Source: Tyto alba
Lineage: Eukaryota > Chordata > Aves > Strigiformes > Tytonidae
DNA length: 64,000 bases
NCBI RefSeq assembly: GCF_018691265.1
Contig: NW_024881322.1
Span: forward strand, 14,843,489 to 14,907,488
Reading direction: 5' to 3'
This document shows positions 53,164 to 64,000 of this stretch, piece after piece; within the stretch, counting starts at the first letter, position 1; each line of letters begins with the position of its first letter. The translations under genes were made by a program, and so were the position numbers. Under the pieces are notes generated by a model that searched no databases, was not told the origin of the DNA, and saw nothing but the letters and a program-made list of their open reading frames with translations.

Positions 53164-53799
53164 AGGGAGGAGAGAAAGAAGAACTTAGAAGAATTAGGAG
53201 AGGGAAAAAAAAAAAAAAAAAAAAAAAGAAAACCACGCCGCCTGGTATTAAACAGTTCCCGGAGGGAAGGGTCCCGTCCCGTCCCCCGCCGCCGCCGCCC
53301 GGCATTGTTGTGGCTCGGCGCAGCCACCGAAGGAGGGGAATAAACACATCCCGCCGAGATACTCACGTGTCGGAAAAGTTGTCCCTTTCGCTTTCCTCCC
53401 TCTCGCACGCTCCTCTCCGCCGCCTCCTTCAAGTTTTTACAGATGTCGCGGGGCTCCTCGCCGCCGCCCCCCCCCCCCCCTCCCCCCGCCTCTTCCCAGC
53501 GCTGCCCTCTGGATCAGAGCGGGGGAAAGGCTCTTTAGGGATAACTCCTAATTCAAACACCCTCCGCTAAACTTTCCCCACACACACACGCACGCACTCC
53601 CTGCCTCCCTCCCCTTTCCTTTGAGCGGCGGAGGGCTCCGCTCTCCTTCCCCCCCCCGCCCCGCTCGGGCCGCCGGGGCGGGAAGCGGGGCTGCCGGCCT
53701 GCCTGAGGGAGCGGCGGAGGGCGGGCTGCGCCCCGGGGTGCGGGTCGGGCCGCGGCCTGGCGGGCTGCGACGCGAGCCCTCGGCATGACACCCCCTCTC

Positions 53800-53880
53800 C
53801 ACCACCCCCCCACACACACACACACTCCCTCCCTCCCTCCCTTCTTCCTCCTCCTCCTCCTCCCCTCGCCATCCCCCCGG
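53800..53880. repeat. Compound simple repeat (CA)n, (CCCT)n, (CCT)n
   Basis: A C run, then CACACACACACA, CTCCCTCCCTCCC and CCTCCTCCTCC blocks in sequence inside the CpG island. Confidence 0.85.
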
Positions 53881-54506
53881 CCCGGCCCGGCCCGCCCCGG
53901 CGTCGGCCCGAAGGCGGCGACACCCCGCCCACAGCCGGGAGGCAGAGCGGGGCGACGGCGGAGCCCCCCTACCCCCCCTCCCCGGAGCGGCCCCCCTCCA
54001 CCTCGGGTCGCGCTTCCTCCCTCTCCTCCTCCTCCTCTCCCGCTCCATCCTTCGGCTCAGCCTGCATCCTCAGCCCTGTTTCCCCGCGCATCCGTGCGCT
54101 GCAACCCGTTTTCCCCAGCCCTGAGGGGCCTTCCCCACCCCCCCCCCCCAAAAAAAAAAAAATTAAGGGGTTTGGGGGTGAAAACGATCCCCTCTGAGTG
54201 GGTTTTCTGTGTGTGCTGTGGCTTATGTGTTCAGGTTTGCTCTGGTGCCGCAGGCTGACTTGACTCCCGGGCTTCAAGGAAAAGTTTCACCTAAGCCATG
54301 TGATGCTGAAAAACAGCACTTTTTGGGGGTAAAAAAAAAAAAAGCCAAGCACTTGGGCGAGGAAAAGGGTGACTTCGGTGCCTTCGCCTGCTCCTCCTGT
54401 CCCAGCTGGCCGGCCGGCCTCCCCGGCACCCTGCCAAACTCCTCTGGCCTTCCCCTCGCCCTGCAAAACGGGGTTCCTCGCTGCCTCCGTCCCTGCCCGC
54501 ACCCCT

Positions 54507-54561
54507 GGCATCCCCCCGGCATCCCCCCGGCATCCCCCCGGCATCCCCCCGGCATCCCCCC
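54507..54561. repeat. 11-bp minisatellite GGCATCCCCCC, 5 copies
   Basis: Five perfect tandem copies of GGCATCCCCCC at the upstream edge of the GLI3 CpG island. All five are identical, which suggests recent expansion or contraction. Confidence 0.95.
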
Positions 54562-54620
54562 GGCTCCGCCGGAGCGGGTGTCCCACAGCGATGCACACTG
54601 CGCTTCAGAAATAGCAGGAG

Positions 54621-55210
54621 CCAGGAATGCCAAAAGTTGCCGTCCTTTGGGAAACCATACACCCTGACAAGACACCTCGCCTTTCTCGAGTCCCGCAGAT
54701 TGCTCCCCCCGATATTAAAAACCGTCTGAGAAACCATAAATGAACATTATCACAAGCATTTTCCATCGAGTCAAAAGGCGGGGCTGGCTCTTGGAAAAAG
54801 TGTATGTATTTAAGTTGTTGCCATCACAATGTCAAATACTTCATATGCACCTTTGTTCATAACCTGGCTCGCAGCAGAGCCAAGTAAAGATTTGTTACTG
54901 ATGTAGATGATTTAGCAAGGTACCTAAGCTCAAGCTACCCTGAGCATTTGAGAAGTCCCACAAAGTTCCATGTTTTTTGAAGAAAGGTGCGTTTGCTGAC
55001 AGGAATGGAAGACTAGCCTTTGATGCTGTGCATTTCATAAAGCTTCTCTTAATTTTGCTGCTGCAAATGTTCATCATTTCATTACAAGACCAAGCTGCAG
55101 GTATTCTGTGGTTTGAGGTGTCTTGGTTCGTGAGGTTTTTTAAAAACAAGGAGAAGGCAATGTTATCTGACCTAAAGGCCACTGCACATCTGAATTCCTT
55201 CAGACTCGCT
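54621..55210. promoter_or_regulatory. Candidate upstream proximal regulatory region of GLI3
   Basis: Immediately beyond the CpG island the sequence turns into repeat-free, balanced-composition DNA, with AT-rich motif-like patches such as AACCATAAATGAACATTATC near 54732-54752. It is adjacent to the promoter and contains no gene. The regulatory call is positional inference. Confidence 0.3.
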
Positions 55211-55329
55211 GTTTGAGGTTTGTTGTTTTTTTGTTTTTGTTTTGTTTTGGGTTTTTTTTAAACTGGGTTAATCTCTGGGTGCAAAAGGACAGCTTTGGAG
55301 AGATGCCTGTCATTTACAGATGTCCCAGT

Positions 55330-55680
55330 CACGGTCAGACGGATCGCACTGGCAGGCAATCGCAGGGACGCTCATTTGTGCGCCCATTTTCCAGCACCAG
55401 GCCAGCACACCCCAACTTTCAGGACCGACAGGGCGGTGAGATGGCTCCACGGCGAGTGAGAGGTGCACGTCGCCCAACCTGCCACGTGCGCCAGGCCGGC
55501 GGCTCCCCAGCGAGCCCTGGGACACGGGGGGAAGGATGGCAGCCCAGGACCTGGTGTCATGACTGCCTCACCAGCCGTTTCACCCTGTCCCGAGAGGTAA
55601 ATCTGCACCCAGTGAGGATGAGCAGCCCTCGGTCGCCCAAGCGACAGCAGGATCTGGACACGCTTATCGAGAGCTGATAT
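55330..55680. other. GC-rich islet upstream of the GLI3 CpG island
   Basis: About 350 bp of GC-rich, CpG-containing sequence separated from the main island by about 700 bp of AT-rich DNA. A donor-like GAGAG|GTAAAT on the plus strand near 55596 and a 154-codon frame are present, but no domain is seen. It could be an outlying part of the promoter or an exon of an unknown non-coding RNA. Confidence 0.45.
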
Positions 55681-55817
55681 TCTTCCACCTTTCTTCATCT
55701 TATAGGACTTTGCTTTCCAGTCCCATTTTTCTGCAAAAACATTGGCTGTTTAATGATGCTATGATAATAGTAATACAGTACTGTGGATATTTTGGTTTAG
55801 ATATATGTGTATATACC

Positions 55818-55860
55818 GGGGGGGGGGGGGGTGGGGGGGGTGGGGGGTGGTGGTGTGTGT
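55818..55860. repeat. G-rich simple repeat
   Basis: G runs of 14, 8 and 6 separated by single T, passing into TGGTGGTGTGTGT. Quadruplex-type sequence on the plus strand. Confidence 0.9.
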
Positions 55861-56368
55861 ACCGAATGTTTAGGCAAACCTCTGGTCCCCTTAGAAATCC
55901 ATTTAAGAACAACATGATTCCTTCAGCCCATAGTTCCCTTGTCTCTTTTTCTGCCTATTGCCTATTCCTTTGTATTTTTGCAATCAATTACTTTCTTAAA
56001 CTATTTTTTCCTCTTTGCATAATGAGAGCCCTGAAAAGTAGCAGGGGAATTTAGCCAACATACAAAGTGTTACTTCATAAAAGAAACAAAGTAATGTGGA
56101 AAATCCCATTTGTCTAACCATTTATAATGCAGCATTGGTGATCTTAAGATACTACTTTTAACAGGTAGAAAAGATGTTCAGACAGGGGCATGATTTTAAA
56201 TTGTGGGTGGCCTTTCAAATCAGTATTCCTGGGAGTTTGGACATCACATCAAAAAACTGTATTTCATCTTTCTTTCTTGGTTTTGGGCTTGTTTGTGTTT
56301 CTTTTTTAATTCTCATTCACACCAGCTCAGTTCAAGCCACACATTTCTGATTTAAGAATAATAAATAA

Positions 56369-56477
56369 TAAAAAAAAAAAAAACAAAAACACACACACAC
56401 AAAAAATTGAACAAAACAACAAACAAACAAAACAAACAAGCAAACAAAACAAACAAACAGAACAAACAAACAAAAAA
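56369..56477. repeat. A run, (AC)n and (AAAC)n microsatellite
   Basis: A compound simple repeat: an A run, then CACACACACAC, then irregular AAACA units for about 70 bp. Confidence 0.92.
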
Positions 56478-59029
56478 TAGCCCAAACCTTTCACTACACT
56501 CAACTCACACCAAAATTAAGACATTCAAGAAATTTTAAAAACTAAAGAGCGGATAGAATGCTTTGGGCTCTGCTTACAAAAAAAAAATAAAAAAGACTCC
56601 TGATGATACATTTCTGAGCAGTGAAAGTCCTGAGAAAAGGGAAACGCAGAAACAACAACCAAGGTTTCTGCCTGTGCCTGTCTGAATGGCCAGGCCAAGA
56701 AGAAAATAAAAACTGACGGAGAGTGGGTGACATTTGCCATTTGAAACGTATTGTAAATGTTTCAACACCTTGACAATGAAGCGCATAACAGAAGCTTAGA
56801 GTATCCAAGACCCTTCAGCTAAACAAAATGAAAATGGGCAGCTCTGTTTAGGGAGGTGCCTTTCTTAACATCTTTCATGTCTGCTTCAGAGGAATCGTAC
56901 TTGAAAGAAGCAATAGCAAGACAAGACCTATATATTAATATAATGTAATGATTTTTCCACATGTCTGAATTGCCCCTCCAAGAGCAACTGACCTCTGAGA
57001 CATGTTTATGATGTTTCCCTGCAAATAGGAGTTGGCTCTTGCAGAAAACCTGTTGGCCAGTGACAAAAACCATTTCTCTGACAGAAGATAACACAACCAC
57101 AGGACTTTTCTGGCATAAGTTATATCACACACAATACTTCTGCATTTCTTCAGCCTACCTTATGTCCCCACTTCTTCTCAGCCTTGAAAATTACAGGTGT
57201 CCAGGCTGTGCTCTTCTATTCCCTTTTTGCTGCACCCTTTGTTCCAGGAGAGCACAATCAGAAGGAGCAGGTGCTCTGTTGACATAAGCTACAGCGCGAA
57301 AGACCTGATATTAAGTCACACCAGGAGCTGGTCTTCTCACCACTCCCAGTTGCACCACCCTCCGCTTTCTCTGCAGTGCCAGTGAATACTCCTCTGGACG
57401 CATTCAAGGACCTTAACTGTTGCTGGTTATCCAGGTGTCACCTGCTAGCAGATAAAGCTATCGAGATAGTCACGCTTTTGCCAACAGGCAAATACCTTAT
57501 TGGAATAAATTCTGTGAAATGGGCACATCTGCTGTGCTTTCCCAGGGGCAACCTCAGGCGGAGCACTAGAATCTGGAGTAATAGCACCGATTTCTGGTCA
57601 TTTATGCCATATCCATTGCAAGAGAACATGGGCAGTGTGTCTCGCTCCCACCCATGCAAGCCCCTTGTTGCATGGCTGCCTAGGACACCAGAGAGGTCTC
57701 GGGAGGTACCTGGTGGAAGAAAAAGAGGGGTATGAGGTGGTACCATGCCAAAATCCTCAAAGTCTGCAGAAGGAGCTGCTGGGGATACAGGGGAGGGTGC
57801 ATGGCCTAGGGTGGGATGCAGAACTGGGGGACGACATTTGTGAGGGATGTAAAGGTCAGGGCAAAAACCTTCATCTGCAGTATTAAGTGCAGGAAGATGT
57901 AGGGAAGGCAAATGAGATGGGGCCTGAGTAGGGAAATAACTAACTCATTGGAATCTCTTAGTTTTGAAAGAAATTCTAGACTGATGTACCGCTGCACACT
58001 GGTCTAATTTAGGTCTTCAGTGGAAGCTGAATTTCATTTACTTGTCTCTGAGAAAGGCAGGACAGTACCTGCTCTATTCCTGGAAGAAGACTGGGAGATG
58101 AACTACTGAACTTTAATAAAAATTAGGAGCCAATATCATGGTTTTTTCTTGCAGTCTGCTTCATTACTGGCAATATAAAGTAACATTATCATGTTGTGGA
58201 ACATACTTAAAATTACATGAATACTGCAGACCTGAATTATTAGTCAGGGAAGCTTGTTATTTACATACTCATAATTCTCTGAATTTCATTTATGGTCTTA
58301 TGAATTTCACTATCAATTTCCCTTTCAGAATTTATGTTGCAGACACATTTCAGTTTCCAGCCTCACAGAGAATTTTTGTTTTGCTTTAGATTATTTCCTT
58401 ATTTGGGTTTTTGTTTGTTGATAGTGCCATTGAAAAAATGGAAAATTGTCAGCAAATATTCAGATTTTTCAAAATAGCATCCCTCATTCAAGAGTCTGAG
58501 TTTTCTAATGATGCTCACTGTAGCCCTTCACAGACTTGGACATCTATCATTCCTCCTGGTGTTCCTTAGCAAGGAACCTTTGTGTCTTTCTACTTCTTCT
58601 GTTAACATTGGGGATCTTGCTAGATTTCAGTGGGAGAAGGACTGATCCCTACTGATCAGGATTATCTTTCTACTCGAGCAGATCATCTCTTATCCACCAC
58701 CCTTTTTCTCTGAATGTCTAATCTAACCAATTTAGCTAGCTATTTACACCATATTCATCACTAGGTTTTTTGAATGCCATACAAAAAAATCAGATAGGTC
58801 AAGGCCAAGTGATATTTTTTTTTTATCTCCTTCCATCTTAAATATGTAAGGATTTTTTTTTTCAATTATTTTTTAACTCTGCTGTGATTGCTGAAGGAAA
58901 ACTAAAGCAAAGAACTGGGTTTTACACATGGACAAAACAAGCATTAGTTTCTGCAGAAATTTCTGTACTTTTGGGCTGGCAACATAGTAAGTCTGGACCC
59001 TTTAGCTCTTAAATATAAGCCTTTTTTCA

Positions 59030-59480
59030 AGATACTTTTACCCTCTTCGACATCAGATGTATGGTTGCATTAAAACACTTCATTATTATGAACATTATTT
59101 TCATAAGAAGAATGTTTCCTTCTTCCAAGAAATTTAAACTGCCGCTGTTTTGTGTGAGATATTTTGGTATATGACCATAAACATACCAAACAATCCTTTG
59201 TTTGCTATTTAAAAGCACGCCATACATGTTAATTATAAGGCAGGGAGTGTACGGGGAAAAGCGCGGTCTCTCTAACAGTCTACATCCAATAAAGACACCA
59301 AAATCATAACATTCCATGCAGAACAAGCATAAATAATCTGTTTATCTCCTTTTTGCCGTGCTATAATAAGAAATGAAATTGCTGACGGTGCTGATATTTA
59401 GGTTATTATAATTAGATAGATCATCATTAACATCCCCTTTAAATGATCTGGGATACTTTCAACTTCTCTCTAGGGAATTG
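59030..59480. promoter_or_regulatory. Candidate conserved non-coding element upstream of GLI3
   Basis: A stretch of about 450 bp of complex AT-rich sequence with clustered factor-like motifs. There is a head-to-head SOX-type pair, AACAAT (59189-59194) and CTTTGTT (59196-59202), with TAATTA-type homeodomain cores at 59229-59237 and 59409-59415. A CAATAAA HOX/CDX-like motif lies near 59287. It lies about 5-6 kb upstream of the CpG island. Enhancer function is inferred from texture and motif density only. Confidence 0.35.
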
Positions 59481-60458
59481 TCTCAGCTTCTCTCCTGACT
59501 GAGCCATCAAACTACATGTGAAAAGATTTAGCAGTATTTTGCAGGGGGTAGTCACAAGCCCTACTTTAGGAGATGGAGTTTATATAAACTCTTCTTGCAG
59601 AATTTAAACCAGTTCCTTGAATGAAATAATCTTTATCAGAAAAAAGTTTTTCCTAGCATATCCAATCCTACTTAAACACTGACTAGTATAGTTGTGTCAG
59701 TCATGGGTGGGAAATATCACATATATAAAGGATCCATCAAAATGTCTTTTTTTTTTTTTTTTTTCAATTGTTGATCCAGTGATTTGGAAACACACATCCT
59801 GAGGTGAAACACAGCATTCAGACGCTCCCCTAGGAAATGACTAGGTTTTTCCCTAAGCCTTAAATCTACTAGCCAACATTTTAAAGCTAAAGCATTCTCA
59901 AATACCGTGGAAAGCTTGCAGTCTTCAGACTTTTCGTCGGCCTCTTAAATAGTTATTTGAATAGCTGGTGGATGCCCATTGTCATAGTTCGAATGCACAT
60001 TCAAGGGCTTTGTCTGCTTTTTTTAATGGCAATGGGAAAAACAGGTAAATGGCATCTAAGCAGTTTCATCTTAGCCTTACATATCTACAATGAGACTGCT
60101 TAGTGAGCATTTGCCAACATCTTTTTGATGAAGTGTCAATGCTCTACTAGGACACTACTAGCAGAGCGTCCCCAGTTAAAGTTGTCCTGGGTAAAGTGTG
60201 ACAATAACGTTTGTAAATCAGTAGCGTTCCCTGGGCATTAAGCAGCCCCTCAGAACCGCTAGTTTATCCCCTCAAGCCACCTGGGTGCAAACTCCAATCT
60301 AGTCAGGAACCCAGGCAGTTTAGTCTGTCCTTGGTGGACATTTGTCCTTACAGAAGGATACAGCGCAACACATTTGATGATATCTAGACAGGAGACATCT
60401 GAAATTAGTGAATCTAAAGCGTGAATTTCTCATCCACCAAGACCTCATGGGATATGTC

Positions 60459-60482
60459 TATATATATATATATATATATATC
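60459..60482. repeat. (TA)n microsatellite
   Basis: A pure TA run of about 11 units, flanked by near-matching TCTATA on both sides. Confidence 0.92.
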
Positions 60483-61902
60483 TATACCTACCTCTCGTAA
60501 TCTCTCAGTCTCACGTCTGCCTGTCTGTACCAGTTGCTGGCTTAGTCTCATTGTGAATGGGAGACTGAGCTGTGCACCCACCAAGTGGATCCAATAAAAT
60601 CCATATTTTTCACCAGATGATACTTTGAAGGGACTGCTGGTGACTTTGCCCCCACCTTTACCCCCAGCATCATGCCCCATATCAGGCTGCAGTTCAGAAA
60701 GACACTAAATCTCGCTTTATAGTTTCTGGTACTGGATCAAAAAATGCCACACCACTTCAATATAAAGCTATTCTGTTGGTAGAAAGTCAGGATATCAAAA
60801 CATACCCTATCTTGAACAGTCAGGGTTTATACCAGATGAGATATTTTCTGTTCCCCTGCAGCCAACACAAAACCAGCACAAGCACTGTCGGGTTAATTTA
60901 GCAGAAAGATGGTCAGGTACTCGAGGCAGATCAAGTTATTGCTGGTGTGTGACCCAGCAGCATGCACAGCTCTCATTAATGACAGAGGACAGCCACCCCA
61001 TGTACACATACACATACACGCACTTATGCAAAAATGCTGTTATAGCCTTTCATTCTCCCTATAGTTATCTTTTCCTTGCATGTCATTTACATCAGACCAT
61101 TTGGGTTCTCCCCTTTCCTCTTCTGTAATGAAGAGCATTCACAAGAGCTCGGGAGGAACTGATTAGCAGGAGACTCGCACTGTTTCACAAGGGAGTAACC
61201 TGAATTACACCTCTCCTTTCCCCAGATTGGAGGTTTGGGTAACGCCTCATTGGGAGACTAGAAGAAATCTGCAGCTTAAATTCATCCAGTGTTGTTCAAA
61301 GGGAAGCAAAGACCTGATACTTCAGAAACAAAAAACCACATACACTGATGTGCCCTGTTCCTTTTACCGGGACTTAATGCTACACCCTTACCTAAGTACC
61401 TTTGGCAAAACATGCCAACCAAACATGGGATCCCAGGATCACAGCTGATCCCACAGCATGCCCCCCCTTTTCTTGAAATTACCCTCATATTTAGTTCCTT
61501 GGTGCTACTTTTGAAATTCCTCCATCACAAAACAAATAAAGATAAAATACAGTAAAGTTGAGCTCCCTCCATCCAGATCTGAGATCCTGGGCTGAAAGAC
61601 TTAAGCAGATAGTTTTCAAAATTACACCTAGTTAGCTATACAAAGTGGAAGTTTGGAGAGGAGCCCCATGGATCCAAACCAGCCGTCCCCCAGCACCAGT
61701 CTGGCTGCAATCCCCACCGCTAGCAGTCTGAAGTCCAATGCAATGCCAGGTGGTAGCTAACAGTAACGGAACTTTCTGGCTCTTTTCAGCGTCCTTCAGC
61801 AAGCCAGGGAATGCAGGGACCTGCAAGTCTTAAGTGAAAGCAGATGTCACCTTTATACCATTCGTGTCAAATACGAATCTTGCCTCCCAACACAGTACGA
61901 AG

Positions 61903-61956
61903 GCTCCCAGGTTTCACTGAAGTCGGTGGAATTTTTGCCATAGGCTTTGGTGGGCA
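61903..61956. repeat. Degenerate ancient amniote dispersed repeat (tentative)
   Basis: CACTGAAGTCGGTGGAATTT then TTGCCATAGGCTTTGGTGGG. It looks like a decayed GAAGTCAATGGGA ... TTGCCATTGACTTCAATGGG unit. The second arm has lost much of its match. Family not assigned. Confidence 0.35.
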
Positions 61957-64000
61957 TGAGGGATGTAATTTCAACAGTAAATTCTATTGAATTTACCAGG
62001 GTTACCTTCACATTTAAAGTAAATGTTAAATTTTTGTATGTTTGCAGGATTTCATCCTAAGGAAACTGTTTGGAAAATAAGGAATAGAAGAACATTTTCT
62101 TTGTGAAATTATGTTACTTTGTCAACGTGCTCCAAATTTGTCAACAGCTGGCAGGAATATCTAAAAATACTTAACAAATTGGAAGAGCTGCATGTTATTT
62201 TGCTTGAACCTAAAAGGTTTCAGTCCTGCAGTGCTCAAGCAAACAAAAAGTCTGTGAAATTTTACTTGAATAAACATTGAAGGCTGGTGCTAACTTGTTA
62301 TTGGTACTGACACAGCCCAGCAATTGGCCAACCAAGAAAACACTAGACAAGGAAAACAATGTGAGAGGTGCTATGATATATAGCCCTGCATTTCAAGCCA
62401 GTAAGACAAAACCAAACACAAGTTTTGAAAAGAATCACCAGAGATTTTAGGCAGGAAATATCACTTCACGATGTGTACATTTACCCAGCACAGTAAGACC
62501 AATGCTCCATCAAAGGCACTAGAATATTTTACAATGGAGACCAACCATGGTTTTATGATTATCGTCATCAGTTCAAGTAGCCACCACAAATAGCTACAGA
62601 GGAAAAGCAAGCTTGCAGAACATCTCAAAGTGAAAAAATAAGCTATTAAAAATAAGACAAACAAAGTAGAAAAAATCCCAAGCCACAAAGAATCATCCTA
62701 GGTATTCATTTTACATGCACTTAGGGTGAAGCACAATTCAAAGGAAGAATGCCAAATACCAGAAATGTGCATCTACCCTCTGTTCATTATAAGCTTTCAA
62801 CTTTTCCCTTTCCCAAAGCATAGCCATGGTGCAGGCGGATGAGTCCTTTCTCTTTTCCTTGAGTTCTTTTTACCCTCTCAATTTTATTCTGCCCTTGGGG
62901 TTTTTTTGTTTAGCTTGTTGAACTATTAAACTAGATTCAGAAATCAGATTCTTCTTACCATTCAAAACATTAGTTAATAGGAACACAAACAGGATCTAAA
63001 CCACTTTCATTTTTATATAGCTTTCTGAATATATTGTGTGAATGATGCGCATGGTACCACACAGTACATAATCACAACAGAGACATCGAAATATTTGAAA
63101 TCAGTGAATTTGGCTCTCATATATCATGTACTTAAAAAAGAAGATTAAAATATAACTGAAATACTACTGAAATCTCTTCAGTTCCTTCTGGTTATTCAGT
63201 TAGTGAAGAGTATGCTCTAAAAATTGAAACTGCAGTAGACTTGCAAGTTTTGCTTTGTGAGTGCAAAGGCAGAGAAGACACAGTTAAAGCAGAACGATAG
63301 CTGATGCTCATGTGATTCTGGGATCTGGAGTTTGAAGAGAAAGAAATAAGTACTCACAAAACCCCACAGGATGTAGTGGGACACCTGAGCTAGGAGTTGG
63401 AAATCTGAGGACACCGCACAAGGGAATTTAACAAGGCTGACAGGAATCGAGGGAAGGTACTTTTCATTTTCCTTAAGTAGATAAAACAGAGGAAGTTCAT
63501 AAGCAGAAGGCAGTAATATGATCAAAAGATGACAGATGGCTTTTACTCATCCTTCTCCATGTACAACTTCATGGCTACTTATACCATAGCCCAGACTTAT
63601 GTAAGATCAGCTAATGGATGGAAAACAGGAAAGTAAAGAAACAAGATAAAAGTGATGCTGGTGAGCAGATGAGGTTTACGGAGAACTTGCAGCCACGATA
63701 CTGTCTCCTTCACCTAAACGTATACAAAAGCATTTGGTCGGTGCACTCCACTGTTCACAAGAGCTTATTCCTCACTCACACTTGTGAGCAGACATCATGT
63801 CGACTCCACTTTAATGGGCTAAAAGCTCATCCTCCGGTTTGAACTTCTCATCTGGACATCCTTGACAGTCCTTGCGTTGCGATTCACCCCTCCTAAAACA
63901 GGTGACTAAGACGGGGTAGGTGAATCAGTCTCTGGAAATCCAGGGCTGATTAATCTTGCCGGCTACAAGGAGGTCACAGGAGGGGGTTGGGGCAGGCATC

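Larger units (their letters stand above)
52768..53420 (-). other. GLI3: GLI3 non-coding first exon region (candidate; 5' end approximate)
   Basis: GLI3 normally begins with an untranslated exon in a CpG island, joined to the exon that carries the ATG. On the minus strand this region offers two consensus donors. One is GGCAG|GTACGTA (exon end 52768). The other is GACAC|GTGAGTA (exon end 53367). Either would give a spliced 5' UTR running into the acceptor at 39326. Between them lies an island of complex sequence (about 53048-53130) among simple repeats. The transcription start cannot be placed by eye; no convincing TATA box was seen. The right-hand limit is therefore arbitrary and could lie several hundred bases further up. 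Identity as 5' UTR is inferred from position and donors, not from recognised sequence. Confidence 0.5.
51650..54620. promoter_or_regulatory. CpG island, presumed GLI3 promoter
   Basis: This block of about 3 kb is densely CpG-rich, while the DNA on both sides is AT-rich. It is punctuated by G runs, C runs, (GGGT)n, (CA)n, CCT repeats and GGCCC repeats. It sits upstream of the GLI3 ATG exon at the distance expected for a first intron of this gene and contains strong minus-strand donors. GC-box-like CCGCCC and GGGCGG cores are scattered through 52.8-54.0 kb. Such islands often start transcription in both directions, so a divergent plus-strand RNA is possible but not shown. The long open frames in both strands here are compositional (poly-Pro, poly-Gly, poly-Arg) and are not called as genes. 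Confidence 0.85.
54621..64000. other. 5' flanking intergenic DNA of GLI3
   Basis: This is upstream of the CpG island relative to GLI3 transcription. No coding exon or RNA gene is recognisable. It holds a GC-rich islet (55.33-55.68 kb), G-rich and (AAAC)n simple repeats (55.8 and 56.4 kb), a TA microsatellite (60.46 kb) and AT-rich single-copy sequence. The region right of about 60.5 kb looks ordinary apart from one degenerate repeat fragment near 61.9 kb. GLI3 usually lies beside a long gene-poor interval, which agrees with this. Confidence 0.7.

Noticed and set aside
53548..54258. Overlapping 157- and 166-codon frames on opposite strands
   Set aside because: Low-complexity Arg/Gly/Glu and Pro/Ser sequence; long frames on both strands are expected in stop-poor GC-rich DNA.

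Overview
This is vertebrate nuclear DNA, not a bacterial or phage window. The one gene I can identify with confidence is GLI3, the zinc-finger transcription factor of the Hedgehog pathway, on the minus strand. Its first coding exon lies at 39164-39326. It reads [10 protein letters not shown] at the start and ASSTTSN at the end, with a consensus acceptor, a consensus donor, a strong Kozak context and two in-frame stops just before the ATG. The organism is an amniote, most likely a bird. There is one small coding exon in 64 kb, and no Alu, B1, MIR or L1-like mammalian repeats are visible. Interspersed repeat content is very low, and there are many simple-sequence tracts. The bird call is an inference; another sauropsid is possible.

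Layout, read right to left in the direction of transcription. Positions 64000 to about 54600 are 5' flanking DNA with no recognised gene. Positions about 54600 to 51650 form a large CpG island and are the presumed GLI3 promoter and non-coding first exon. Two good minus-strand splice donors lie in it, at 52768/52767 and 53367/53366. Positions 52767 to 39327 are intron 1, about 13.4 kb if the 52768 donor is used. Positions 39326 to 39164 are exon 2 (39 nt of 5' UTR, then 124 nt of coding sequence). Positions 39163 to 1 are the start of intron 2, which runs off the left edge. The remaining exons, with the repressor, zinc-finger and activator regions, lie outside the window.

The non-coding DNA holds many homopolymer and microsatellite tracts, including an A-rich array of about 400 bp at 30.25-30.65 kb. 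There are two small GC-rich minisatellites, several GC-rich islets within AT-rich intron, and a few short inverted repeats. A few degenerate fragments resemble ancient amniote dispersed repeats. Several complex-sequence blocks look like candidate conserved regulatory elements: 28.2-30.2 kb, 43.74-44.16 kb, 49.0-49.7 kb, 54.6-55.2 kb and 59.0-59.5 kb. GLI3 introns are known to carry deeply conserved enhancers, so these deserve alignment. Conservation cannot be seen from one sequence, so these calls are tentative. I found no sign of a novel multi-gene system. Nearly all open reading frames here are chance or low-complexity frames.
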